NCBI GenBank assembly: GCA_016875255.1
Contig: VGRU01000046.1
Span: forward strand, 1 to 18,140
DNA from: Deltaproteobacteria bacterium
Lineage (GTDB): Bacteria > Desulfobacterota > BSN033 > UBA1163
Length of the DNA stretch: 18,140 nucleotides
Direction: 5' to 3'
Below, piece after piece: positions 1 to 6,114 of the stretch; positions within the stretch are counted from its first letter, which is position 1, and each line of letters begins with the position of its first letter. A program made the position numbers and the translations under genes. The notes below the pieces were generated by a model, which did not search any database, was not told the origin of the DNA, and worked only from the letters and a program-made list of their open reading frames with translations.

Positions 1-783
1 ATCATTTACGGCATCCATCCTGTCAGGGAAGCTTTAACATCATCCTCCTTTCGCTTTCAGAGGATTTTGGTTTCTTCCCGGAACCCCTCCCCTTCCCTCC
101 AGACGATTCTCGATCTTGCTCAAAAAAGGAATGTTCCCCTTGCCTTTTCGGATAGAGAAACTCTTGATCAAATGGTGAAGGGAGGCCTCCATCAGAACAT
201 CATCGGTATCGTTGAAGAAACTTCCTATGCGGACCTGGAAGAGGTTCTTGCCTGGCCGAAACAGCAAGGGACAAAAACCCTTTTTCTCATCCTTGACGGA
301 ATTCAGGATCCGCAAAATTTGGGATCCCTCATCCGCACCGCCCTGGGATGCGGAGCTCATGCAATGATCATCCCGAAAGACAGGGCGGTCGGAATCACTC
401 CTGTTGTTATCAAAGCCTCTGCAGGAGCCAGCGCCCATCTGCCCGTTGTGCGAGTCGTCAATATTGCAACGACGATCGACCGTTTAAAGAAAGAAGGGAT
501 CTGGGTCTACGGCGCCTCAGGAGAAGCAAAGGATAGGCTTTATGATCTCGACCTTAATATAGATCTTGCCATCGTCATCGGCGCCGAGGGAAAAGGGATC
601 AGACCCCTGGTCAGGAAGAAGTGTGATCGCCTCTTCTCGATCCCGATGAAGGGCCCTGTCTCTTCCTTCAATGCCTCCGTCTCAGGAGGAATGATTCTTT
701 ATGAAGTAATGCGGCAACGTGCTCTTTATAATCCCCAGGGGAGTTGGGTAAGGGTTACGAAGCCCGTTTCGGTTATCGGTTAA
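1..783 (+). CDS. rlmB: 23S rRNA (guanosine-2'-O-)-methyltransferase RlmB (TrmH/SpoU family), 5' end outside window
   Basis: The reading frame is open from the first base of the window, and its first residues (IIYGIHPVREAL) are the usual RlmB opening, so only a few codons are missing. RlmB-type enzymes 2'-O-methylate a guanosine in 23S rRNA with S-adenosylmethionine, using a knotted SPOUT fold. Visible are an N-terminal substrate-binding region (about nt 1-240) and the three SpoU motifs: the D-x-Q-D-P-x-N-L-G-S-x-x-R-T-A motif (nt 295-345), the I-G-A-E-G-K-G-I-R motif (nt 577-603) and the I-P-M-x-G-x-V-S-S-x-N-A-S-V motif (nt 640-681). The last motif has SFN where SLN is usual. The 260 codons present are close to the normal family length. 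The C-terminal tail after the SPOUT core (about 20 residues) is not recognisable. A 150-base gap with a hairpin separates it from the next gene. A paralogous tRNA Gm18 methylase (TrmH) is the main alternative, but the RlmB-like N-terminus argues against it. Confidence 0.93.
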   Translation: MIYGIHPVREALTSSSFRFQRILVSSRNPSPSLQTILDLAQKRNVPLAFSDRETLDQMVKGGLHQNIIGIVEETSYADLEEVLAWPKQQGTKTLFLILDGIQDPQNLGSLIRTALGCGAHAMIIPKDRAVGITPVVIKASAGASAHLPVVRVVNIATTIDRLKKEGIWVYGASGEAKDRLYDLDLNIDLAIVIGAEGKGIRPLVRKKCDRLFSIPMKGPVSSFNASVSGGMILYEVMRQRALYNPQGSWVRVTKPVSVIG

Positions 784-846
784 GGTAACGTGCAAGGAAA
801 TAAGAGACGACAAACGTAGCCTTTTATGAACGATACGGGCCTCGTT

Positions 847-887
847 GCCCTTCGACAATGCTCAGGGCCTTGAGTTTATCGAAAGGC
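847..887. repeat. Long imperfect hairpin, REP-like (CTTCGA...TCGAAAG)
   Basis: The stretch folds back on itself: GCCCTTCGACAA at the left pairs with TTATCGAAAGGC at the right, and the middle (CTCAGGGCCTTGAG) is itself an almost perfect palindrome. Allowing G-T wobbles and one small bulge, the stem is about 20 base pairs with almost no loop. It lies in the rlmB to HAD-hydrolase gap. It has no T-run, so it is not a classical terminator. Short CTTCGACAAGCTCAGG-type palindromes are dispersed repeats in many bacterial genomes, and this looks like a diverged copy; that link is from memory, not a search. Confidence 0.6.
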
Positions 888-933
888 CATTGCCGTTGAA
901 CGTACTCCTTATTTTCTAATAGGTTAAAGAACG

Positions 934-1404
934 ATGATCCTCATTCAAAGACCCGGACAACCACCCATAGATATTGAACACCTTCTGATCGATTACGAAG
1001 GAACCCTTGCCTCTGACGGAAGAGTCCATCCGAAGGCAAAGGATAAGATCAACCTTCTTGCCAAACGAATATCTGTCTATATCCTAACAAAAGGTGAAAG
1101 AGAAAAAATAGAAGAGCACTTGAGGAAGTTGAAGGCCGAAATACTCTTCTTTATGGAAGGAGAAGCATCGGGAGAAAAATTAGACTTATTAAGAAGATTA
1201 GGCCCGGAGAAAACAGTTGCCATTGGAAATGGGGTTGACGACGCTCCGATGTTAGAGGAAGCTGGGTTCAGTATCTGTGTCATCGGCAGAGAAGGAGCCT
1301 CCGGAGAAACACTCAAAAGAGCCGATATGGTTGTAACCGATATCCTGAGTGGCCTTGACTTCTTATTAAAACCTCTACGCCAGAAAGCCACCCTGGGGAA
1401 GTAA
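934..1404 (+). CDS. Small capless HAD-superfamily hydrolase, soluble P-type-ATPase-like (COG4087 type)
   Basis: This 156-residue protein carries the full HAD phosphatase core without a cap domain. Motif I is I-D-Y-E-G-T-L with the predicted nucleophile Asp20; the usual second Asp of DxDGT is Glu22. Motif II is Y-I-L-T-K-G (Thr52), motif III Lys is Lys82, and motif IV is G-N-G-V-D-D (98-103), which should bind Mg2+. This architecture matches the 'soluble P-type ATPase' group of HAD proteins, which resembles the phosphorylation domain of metal-pumping P-type ATPases. The substrate is unknown. There is no signal peptide or membrane segment, so it should be cytoplasmic. The start was taken at the first ATG, with a weak AGG about 10 bases upstream. 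Neighbours (rlmB, sdh genes) give no strong clue to its role. A phosphoglycolate phosphatase-like or KDO8P phosphatase-like function is possible but not supported. Confidence 0.8.
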   Translation: MILIQRPGQPPIDIEHLLIDYEGTLASDGRVHPKAKDKINLLAKRISVYILTKGEREKIEEHLRKLKAEILFFMEGEASGEKLDLLRRLGPEKTVAIGNGVDDAPMLEEAGFSICVIGREGASGETLKRADMVVTDILSGLDFLLKPLRQKATLGK

Positions 1405-1405
1405 T

Positions 1406-1504
1406 CAATGCAAAATGCAAAATTAACATTGAAAAATTAGCACTTTGGGGAGTATTAGTTTTGTTATTGCTAATTGATAATTTTACATTGATCATTTTGC
1501 ATTG
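1406..1504. repeat. AT-rich imperfect inverted repeat with two 37-base arms
   Basis: The left arm (1406-1442) begins CAATGCAAAATG and ends AATTAGCA; the right arm (1468-1504) is its reverse complement at both ends (TGCTAATT ... CATTTTGCATTG), with a less well matched centre. The arms are separated by about 25 bases. The 'atgcaaaatgcaaaatt' wording is low-complexity and unlike the neighbouring coding DNA. The element fills almost the whole gap between the HAD gene and the sdh anchor gene, ending 10 bases before the anchor's ATG. Confidence 0.6.
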
Positions 1505-1514
1505 AGTTTTAAAA

Positions 1515-1817
1515 ATGTTTCCTTACTATTTCATCCGCTTTAGCGGCCCATTGCTCCTTATCCTGGTAGGATTAAAAATCCTCTCCGGTTATGCCTTGGT
1601 GGGAAAGATCGATAGTGCCTCATGGCTATCGCGTCTCCACCAAAATCAAACCTTTGACCTCATCCTTCTCTCTGTCTTCATCTTCCATGCCTGCTATGGC
1701 CTTCGGCTCTTCCTCATCGATTTGGGAATGATGAAACAGGAAAAACTCCTCTTCTGGGTCTTTACCATTATAAGTTTTGCATTATTTGGGGTATCTTATC
1801 TGTATTTGATCCGCTGA
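1515..1817 (+). CDS. Succinate dehydrogenase/fumarate reductase membrane anchor subunit (SdhC/SdhD-like)
   Basis: The 100-residue protein has three predicted membrane helices (about 7-28, 48-68, 77-99). The second helix contains F-H-A-C-Y-G-L-R-L-F-L-I-D-L-G, which matches the H-x(3)-G-L-R-x(4)-D signature of SdhC/SdhD cytochrome b anchors; His58 is the likely haem ligand. Such subunits hold the SdhA-SdhB dimer on the inner membrane and form the quinone site. It sits just upstream of sdhA and sdhB, which supports the call. Most Sdh enzymes have either two small 3-helix anchors or one longer 5-helix anchor. Only one small anchor is encoded here, so it may act as a pair with a partner elsewhere or as a homo-oligomer. 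No good ribosome binding site precedes the ATG; the upstream 100 bases are an inverted repeat. Confidence 0.78.
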   Translation: MFPYYFIRFSGPLLLILVGLKILSGYALVGKIDSASWLSRLHQNQTFDLILLSVFIFHACYGLRLFLIDLGMMKQEKLLFWVFTIISFALFGVSYLYLIR

Positions 1818-1868
1818 CACTTCACCGGTAATTGAAAGGCTACATAAATTCATAGCTAAATCCGTAAC

Positions 1869-1886
1869 TCAGGGCTTTAGCCCTGA
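1869..1886. repeat. Perfect palindrome TCAGGGCT-TT-AGCCCTGA just before sdhA
   Basis: An 8-base-pair perfect stem (realistically 7 pairs with a 4-base loop) lies in the 83-base gap between the anchor gene and sdhA and ends 14 bases before the sdhA ATG. No Shine-Dalgarno sequence is visible between it and the ATG. There is no T-run after it. It could affect sdhA translation, mark an mRNA processing point, or be one of the dispersed palindromes seen through this window. Confidence 0.5.
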
Positions 1887-1900
1887 TTCCTCAACTTCTT

Positions 1901-3605
1901 ATGGAACTTTTTGCACATGACATCCTCGTTATTGGTGGGGGACTGGCGGGTTTAAGGGCTGCCCTGGAAGCTAAGAAAGCAGGTATGGATGTGGCAGTCC
2001 TCTCTAAAGTTCACCCTCTTCGGTCCCATTCGGTGGCCGCCCAAGGCGGAGTGAATGCTGCTTTAGGAAATATCCCCGCCCCTATCGAAGACACCTGGGA
2101 AAATCACGCGTTTGATACCATTAAAGGAAGCGACTATCTTGCGGACCAGGACGCTGTTGAGGTCATGTGTCGAGAGGGAATTGAGCGGGTTATTGAAATG
2201 GAACACTGGGGCACCCTGTTCTCCCGGACAGAGGATGGAAAGATTGCTCAGAGGCCCTTTGGCGGCGCCGGTTTTCCACGGACTTGCTATGCCGCCGATC
2301 GCACCGGTCATAATCTCCTTCATGTCCTTTATGAACAGGTCACAGGCCTTCGAATCCCTGTTTATGAAGAATGGCATGCCCTCTCTTTGGTTGTAGATGA
2401 AGGTCACTGTATTTTGAGTTCTTGCTTTTCCTCTCTTTGAGGAAAGGACCGTTCCCATTCGGGCGGAGGCGACGATTCTTGCAACCGGGGGATATGGCCG
2501 GATCTATCTCAGGTCAACCAATGCAATCATCAATACGGGGAGGGGCTGCTATCTAGCTTACCAGGTAGGCGTCCCTCTTGAAGACATGGAATTTGTCCAA
2601 TTCCATCCCACCAGTCTCTTTGGAACGAATATTCTGATTACAGAGGGAGCCAGGGGGGAGGGAGGATATCTGGTCAATGTGAAGGGTGAACGTTATATGG
2701 AACGCCATGCCCCTCATCTGATGGAGCTCGGTCCGAGAGATATTGTCGCCCGGGCAACCCAAAGGGAGATTGACGAAGGCCGGGGTTTCGAAGGTCAATA
2801 TATCCATCTCGACCTCAGACACTTAGGAAGAGAAAAAATAATGGATCACCTTCCTGGAATTCGCCAGATCGCTATGGATTTCGCAGGAATTGATCCAATC
2901 CTGAACCCTATTCCGATCCAGCCCGCACAGCACTACTCCATGGGAGGAATTCCAACAAATGTTGATGGAGAAACCCCTCTCTCGGGTCTCTATGCAGCCG
3001 GGGAATGCGCCTGCGTCAGTGTTCATGGGGCTAATCGCCTGGGTGGAAATTCTCTTCTGGAAACCCTGGTTTTAGGGGCGAGGGCAGGAAGAAAGGCCGC
3101 TTCAAATGTAAAAGGGGAAAAAGAAGGTTTCAATCCATTGGCCTTTCAAAAACAGTCCGAAACATTTCAATCCAGTCTTCGTGAACGCTCTTCGGGAAAA
3201 GGAGAGGAGTCCTGTTTTCGACTGAGAGGCGAACTGAAAACCGTGATGACCAATCAGGTTGGAATCTTCCGGAGGGAATCGGATCTCCTCTCAGCAAACG
3301 AAAAGATCAAAGAGTTGAAGGAACGGTTTGGACGGATCGGTATCAAACAGAAAAAACTCGCCTTTAATAATGAATGGATCCAGTATCTTGAACTGGAAGG
3401 GATGCTTCATGTGGCAGAGGTCATTACGGAGGGAGCGTTGGCCCGAAAAGAGAGCCGGGGTTCCCATTTTCGAACCGATTATCCGGAACGGGATGACGAG
3501 CATTGGCTTCGACACACCCTTGCCCACAAGACACCCGAGGGAGCCAGGCTCGAATACAAAGAGGTGACAATTACGAATTATCCTCCGAAGGAAAGGACAT
3601 ACTAA
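1901..3605 (+). CDS. sdhA: Succinate dehydrogenase/fumarate reductase flavoprotein subunit, interrupted by a frameshift near 2411-2438
   Basis: Two frames together encode one flavoprotein: 1901-2440 in one frame and from about 2418 to 3605 in the next, total 1705 bases, i.e. 568 codons plus one base, the normal SdhA length. The first part has the FAD dinucleotide motif G-G-G-L-A-G (12-17) and R-S-H-S-V-A-A-Q-G-G, whose His43 is the covalent FAD attachment site. The second part has A-T-I-L-A-T-G-G-Y-G-R, the active-site F-H-P-T, T-E-G-A-R-G-E-G-G, G-P-R-D-I-V-A-R with the proton-shuttle Arg, H-Y-S-M-G-G and A-N-R-L-G-G-N-S-L-L. The enzyme oxidises succinate to fumarate, or the reverse. Homology-like residues V-L-A-F-P-L-F-E-E-R in the second frame suggest the shift lies near 2414-2418, probably one extra base. 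The first frame ends in CTT TGA, like the prfB programmed shift site. All key residues survive, so either a sequence error or a recent mutation fits. Confidence 0.85.
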
Positions 3606-3612
3606 GGAGAAA

Positions 3613-3640
3613 GGTTGAGGTTGAGGTTGAGGTTGAGGTT
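3613..3640. repeat. Tandem hexamer array (GGTTGA)4-GGTT
   Basis: Four perfect copies of GGTTGA plus a partial fifth (28 bases) fill most of the 52-base gap between the sdhA stop and the sdhB start. It begins seven bases after the sdhA stop codon and ends 17 bases before the sdhB ATG. Short arrays like this can gain or lose units by slippage; here that would change the sdhA-sdhB spacing in steps of six bases without touching either frame. No clear Shine-Dalgarno lies between the array and the ATG. Confidence 0.85.
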
Positions 3641-3657
3641 AAAGGCTGAAGCTCAAA

Positions 3658-4419
3658 ATGATAAAAACACCCACCTTCTTTTTGAAAATCAAACGTTACC
3701 ATCCTGAGAAGGACCCACCCTGTTGGATGGAAGCCTTCAAGGTTGAGACCCGAAAAGGAATGAACCTCCTGGAAGCGTTGTTGCGGATTCAGGATGAACA
3801 GGATGGGACGCTCTCTTTCCGTTATTCCTGTCGCGGCGCTGTCTGTGGCTCCTGTGCGATGATGGTCAATGGAGAACTGGTGTTGGCCTGCCGAACTCCA
3901 GTGGGGGGAATGTTAGAAGAAACAACTCTGATTGAACCCCTTCCCTTCTTCCCTGTGATCCGGGATCTCATTGTGGATATGTCTCCCCTCTTTGAGCACT
4001 TCAGGAAGATTGAGCCCTATCTTCATGGAAAGCCTGTGATGCCTGAGCGCGAACATATCATGACCGAGGAAGAACGGAAAGCGATTGATCCCTATATTCA
4101 GTGCATCCTCTGCGGAATCTGTTTTGGGGTTTGCCCTGCCTTCAATAGGGAGGCCCCATTTTTTGGGCCGGCCATCTTGGCGAAGGCTTTCCGTTTCTTA
4201 CTTGATCCAAGGGACAGGAGGGATAAGGAAATCCTTGAATCAGTCAATCACCATCAGGGGGTGTGGGGCTGCAATACGGTTTTCCAATGTGTGAAGGTCT
4301 GTCCGAAAGAAGTTCCCCCAACTCATGCCATCGTGAAAATGAGAAGAAAAATTTTGAAATACCAGCTCGCTTCTCTCTTCTCACGATTTTCATCTTTATG
4401 CCGCATTTCATCGAAATAA
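3658..4419 (+). CDS. sdhB: Succinate dehydrogenase/fumarate reductase iron-sulfur subunit
   Basis: The 253-residue protein is the electron-transfer subunit linking the SdhA flavin to the membrane quinone site. The N-terminal ferredoxin domain holds the [2Fe-2S] motif Y-S-C-R-G-A-V-C-G-S-C (Cys58, Cys63, Cys66) with the fourth ligand Cys78 in L-V-L-A-C. The C-terminal domain has C-I-L-C-G-I-C-F-G-V-C-P (Cys149, 152, 155, 159) and C-N-T-V-F-Q-C-V-K-V-C-P (Cys205, 211, 215), which together supply the ligands of the [4Fe-4S] and [3Fe-4S] clusters. All expected cysteines are present, so the subunit looks functional. It has no membrane segment. It follows sdhA by 52 bases, presumably in the same transcript. 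The first in-frame ATG was used; the N-terminus aligns normally. The last 15 or so residues are a Ser/Phe/Arg-rich tail that I do not recognise as conserved. Confidence 0.93.
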   Translation: MIKTPTFFLKIKRYHPEKDPPCWMEAFKVETRKGMNLLEALLRIQDEQDGTLSFRYSCRGAVCGSCAMMVNGELVLACRTPVGGMLEETTLIEPLPFFPVIRDLIVDMSPLFEHFRKIEPYLHGKPVMPEREHIMTEEERKAIDPYIQCILCGICFGVCPAFNREAPFFGPAILAKAFRFLLDPRDRRDKEILESVNHHQGVWGCNTVFQCVKVCPKEVPPTHAIVKMRRKILKYQLASLFSRFSSLCRISSK

Positions 4420-4703
4420 GTTTTTTCTCCAGATCTCTTTATCACACTATCTCGCCATCTTGTCATCTTCACTTTTAATCGACTGGGCCAACTTTTTTAG
4501 GGATGCCACAAATCTCAATTTGTCAACCCCGTAGCCTTCACCCTTTCCTTACTTGACACCAAGCACGGATCGCTCATCGACGCTCGGAGACAAATAGCCG
4601 GCGAATCCCAAGAGCAGAATGCAGACAAGAGTGGAATCAATGGCTGTTAGTTCACGACGCTTGTTTGTAGGTGTTCCGCCGTGCCTGATGCCAGGATTGT
4701 CTT

Positions 4704-5901
4704 TTAAGACCGGTAGGAGGCGTTGATTTTGACGTAATCAATGGAGAGGTCAGTGGTGAAGACTGAGAACTGGCCCTTCCCTTGATGGAGATCTACGGTC
4801 ACTTTAAAGGACTTCTTTTTGATGACCTCTGCGGCTTTCTCTTCTAATCGAGCCCCTGCCCCCATCCCGTTTTTCACGATCGGAGCCTGATCAAATGAAA
4901 CATCGATTCGATTCGGATTGATTGGGATGCCGCAGTGCCCCAGGGCGCAGAGAATCCTTCCCCAGTTGGCATCTTCTCCGAAGAAAGCGGTTTTCACCAG
5001 AGGCGAGTGGGCAATCGCATAGGCAGCTTTCTTCGCATCTTCTCCATTCTTTGCCCCCCGGATGAGAATTTCAACAAACTTGGTCGCCCCCTCTCCATCT
5101 TTTACCACACTTTTCGCCAGATTACCGCATACCTTGTTTAGCATTGCCTGGAATGCTTCTCCGTCACGGTCCATATGAGTGAGCACAGGATGCCCTGACA
5201 TCCCATTTGCTAAAATGAGGACCCCTGTCATTGGTGCTGGTATCTCCGTCAACCGTGATGCTATTGTAAGAAACCTCTGCGGCCTTCTTAAGCATCTTCT
5301 GAAGAAGGGAGGCTTTGATATCGGCATCGGTGACGAGAAAGGAAAGCATTGTCGCCATGTTTGGCCGGATCATCCCCGCCCCTTTCACCATTCCGCACAA
5401 CTTCACGATCTTTCCTTTCAACCGGCAGGTCGCCGCTTCAACCTTCGGAAAAGCGTCCGTAGTCATGATGGCTTCAACGGTGTTCATCCATCCATCCGGA
5501 GAAAGGGATTGAATTAGTTTTGGAACTCGATCTTCAAATTTTCTTAGCGGAAGTGGAACTCCGATGACCCCCGTGGAAGAAGGAAAGACCAGTTTTTCAT
5601 CGATCCCCAACCCTCTGGCCACCATTGAAGAAATTTTTCGCGCATCCTTAAGCCCCTGACTTCCCGTGCAGGCATTGGCATTGCCGCTGTTAATAATGAT
5701 CGCCTGGCCGACCCCTTTTTTGATCCGTTCCATCCCCACCTGAACCGGAGCCGCTTTAACTGCATTGGTGGTAAAGATCCCGGCCACCCGGGCGGGAATC
5801 TCGGAGTAGATCAAACCCAGATCCTTTTTTCCATTCTTCTTAATCCCCGCCGAAATCCCAGAAAATTGAAAACCTGAAACTCTAAAATCGAGTGCGTTCA
5901 T
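4704..5901 (-). CDS. argJ: Bifunctional glutamate N-acetyltransferase/amino-acid acetyltransferase ArgJ, interrupted by a one-base frameshift in a G-run
   Basis: ArgJ transfers the acetyl group from N-acetylornithine to glutamate (fifth step of arginine synthesis) and in bifunctional forms also uses acetyl-CoA. The start ATG at 5901 has a good GAGGGAGA ribosome site. The first frame (5901 down to about 5225) shows the oxyanion-hole region S-S-T-G (108-111) and the autocleavage/nucleophile site K-G-A-G-M-I-R-P-N-M-A-T-M-L with Thr184. It then reaches D-G-D-T-S-T-N-D and goes out of frame. The other frame resumes exactly at V-L-I-L-A-N-G and runs to the typical Y-V-K-I-N-A-x-Y-R-S end. Dropping one base from the four-C run at 5222-5225 (plus strand) restores T-S-T-N-D-R-V-L-I-L-A-N-G. 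Total length is 399 codons plus one base, normal for ArgJ. It is downstream of secA, separated by a MITE-like insertion. A homopolymer sequencing error is the simplest explanation. Confidence 0.88.
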
Positions 5902-5929
5902 TCTCCCTCACCATTCCCCTCTCCCGCAA

Positions 5930-6060
5930 GGGACTGTGTCGCAATAGGGGAAATTGAAAAAATGTCATGCCGAACTAGTTTCGGCATCTAATCATTCCAA
6001 CAACTTACGAGACCCTGAAACAAGTTCAGGGTGACAAATTAGTAATTACGACACAGTCTC
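5930..6060. mobile_element. MITE-like element with terminal inverted repeats and two head-to-head REP-type hairpins
   Basis: Terminal inverted repeats GACTGTGTCGCAAT (5932-5945) and ATTACGACACAGTC (6045-6058) match at 13 of 14 positions. Between them are two hairpins with 8-bp perfect stems: ATGCCGAA/TTCGGCAT (5967-5974 and 5980-5987) and ACCCTGAA/TTCAGGGT (6012-6019 and 6025-6032). Read on opposite strands, the two hairpins share the core GAACT(A/T)GTTTC, so they are an inverted pair of one repeat unit, as in BIME-type REP pairs. CAAGG occurs at both outer edges (5927-5931 and 6061-6065), which could be a target-site duplication, although the ends are offset by two bases. No ORF is inside. 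It lies in the secA-argJ gap. Non-autonomous mobilisation by a transposase elsewhere is inferred, not shown. Confidence 0.65.
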
Positions 6061-6081
6061 CAAGGGAAGAGGAAATTTCAG

Positions 6082-6098
6082 TTCCGCAATCCGCATTC
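6082..6098. repeat. Copy 1 of an exact 17-base dispersed repeat (TTCCGCAATCCGCATTC)
   Basis: The same 17 bases occur again at 14596-14612, over the alr start. Here the repeat is part of a longer low-complexity phrase (ttccgcaatccgcattccgaaatccgcaat, 6082-6111) that runs right up to the secA stop codon and is built from variations on 'tccgcaat'. It is non-coding at this site. Confidence 0.75.
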
Positions 6099-6114
6099 CG
6101 AAATCCGCAATATC

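Noticed and set aside
1313..1495. A 60-codon minus-strand ORF over the HAD gene end and the following inverted repeat.
   Set aside because: It lies half in the HAD gene's antisense and half in the AT-rich repeat; no homology or leader supports it.
2063..2458. A 131-codon minus-strand ORF opposite sdhA.
   Set aside because: It is a shadow of the sdhA coding frame, which has strong protein motifs on the plus strand.
3600..3645. The GGTTGA array as a CRISPR or telomere-type repeat.
   Set aside because: The units are only six bases with no spacers, and the array is internal to an operon; it is a simple microsatellite.
4510..4725. A stop-free minus-strand stretch of about 60 codons after argJ containing a hydrophobic run (S-T-L-V-C-I-L-L-L-G-F-A-G-Y-L).
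   Set aside because: It has no ATG, GTG or TTG at a sensible place and no ribosome site; a stop-free run of this length is expected by chance. It could be a gene remnant but nothing supports that.
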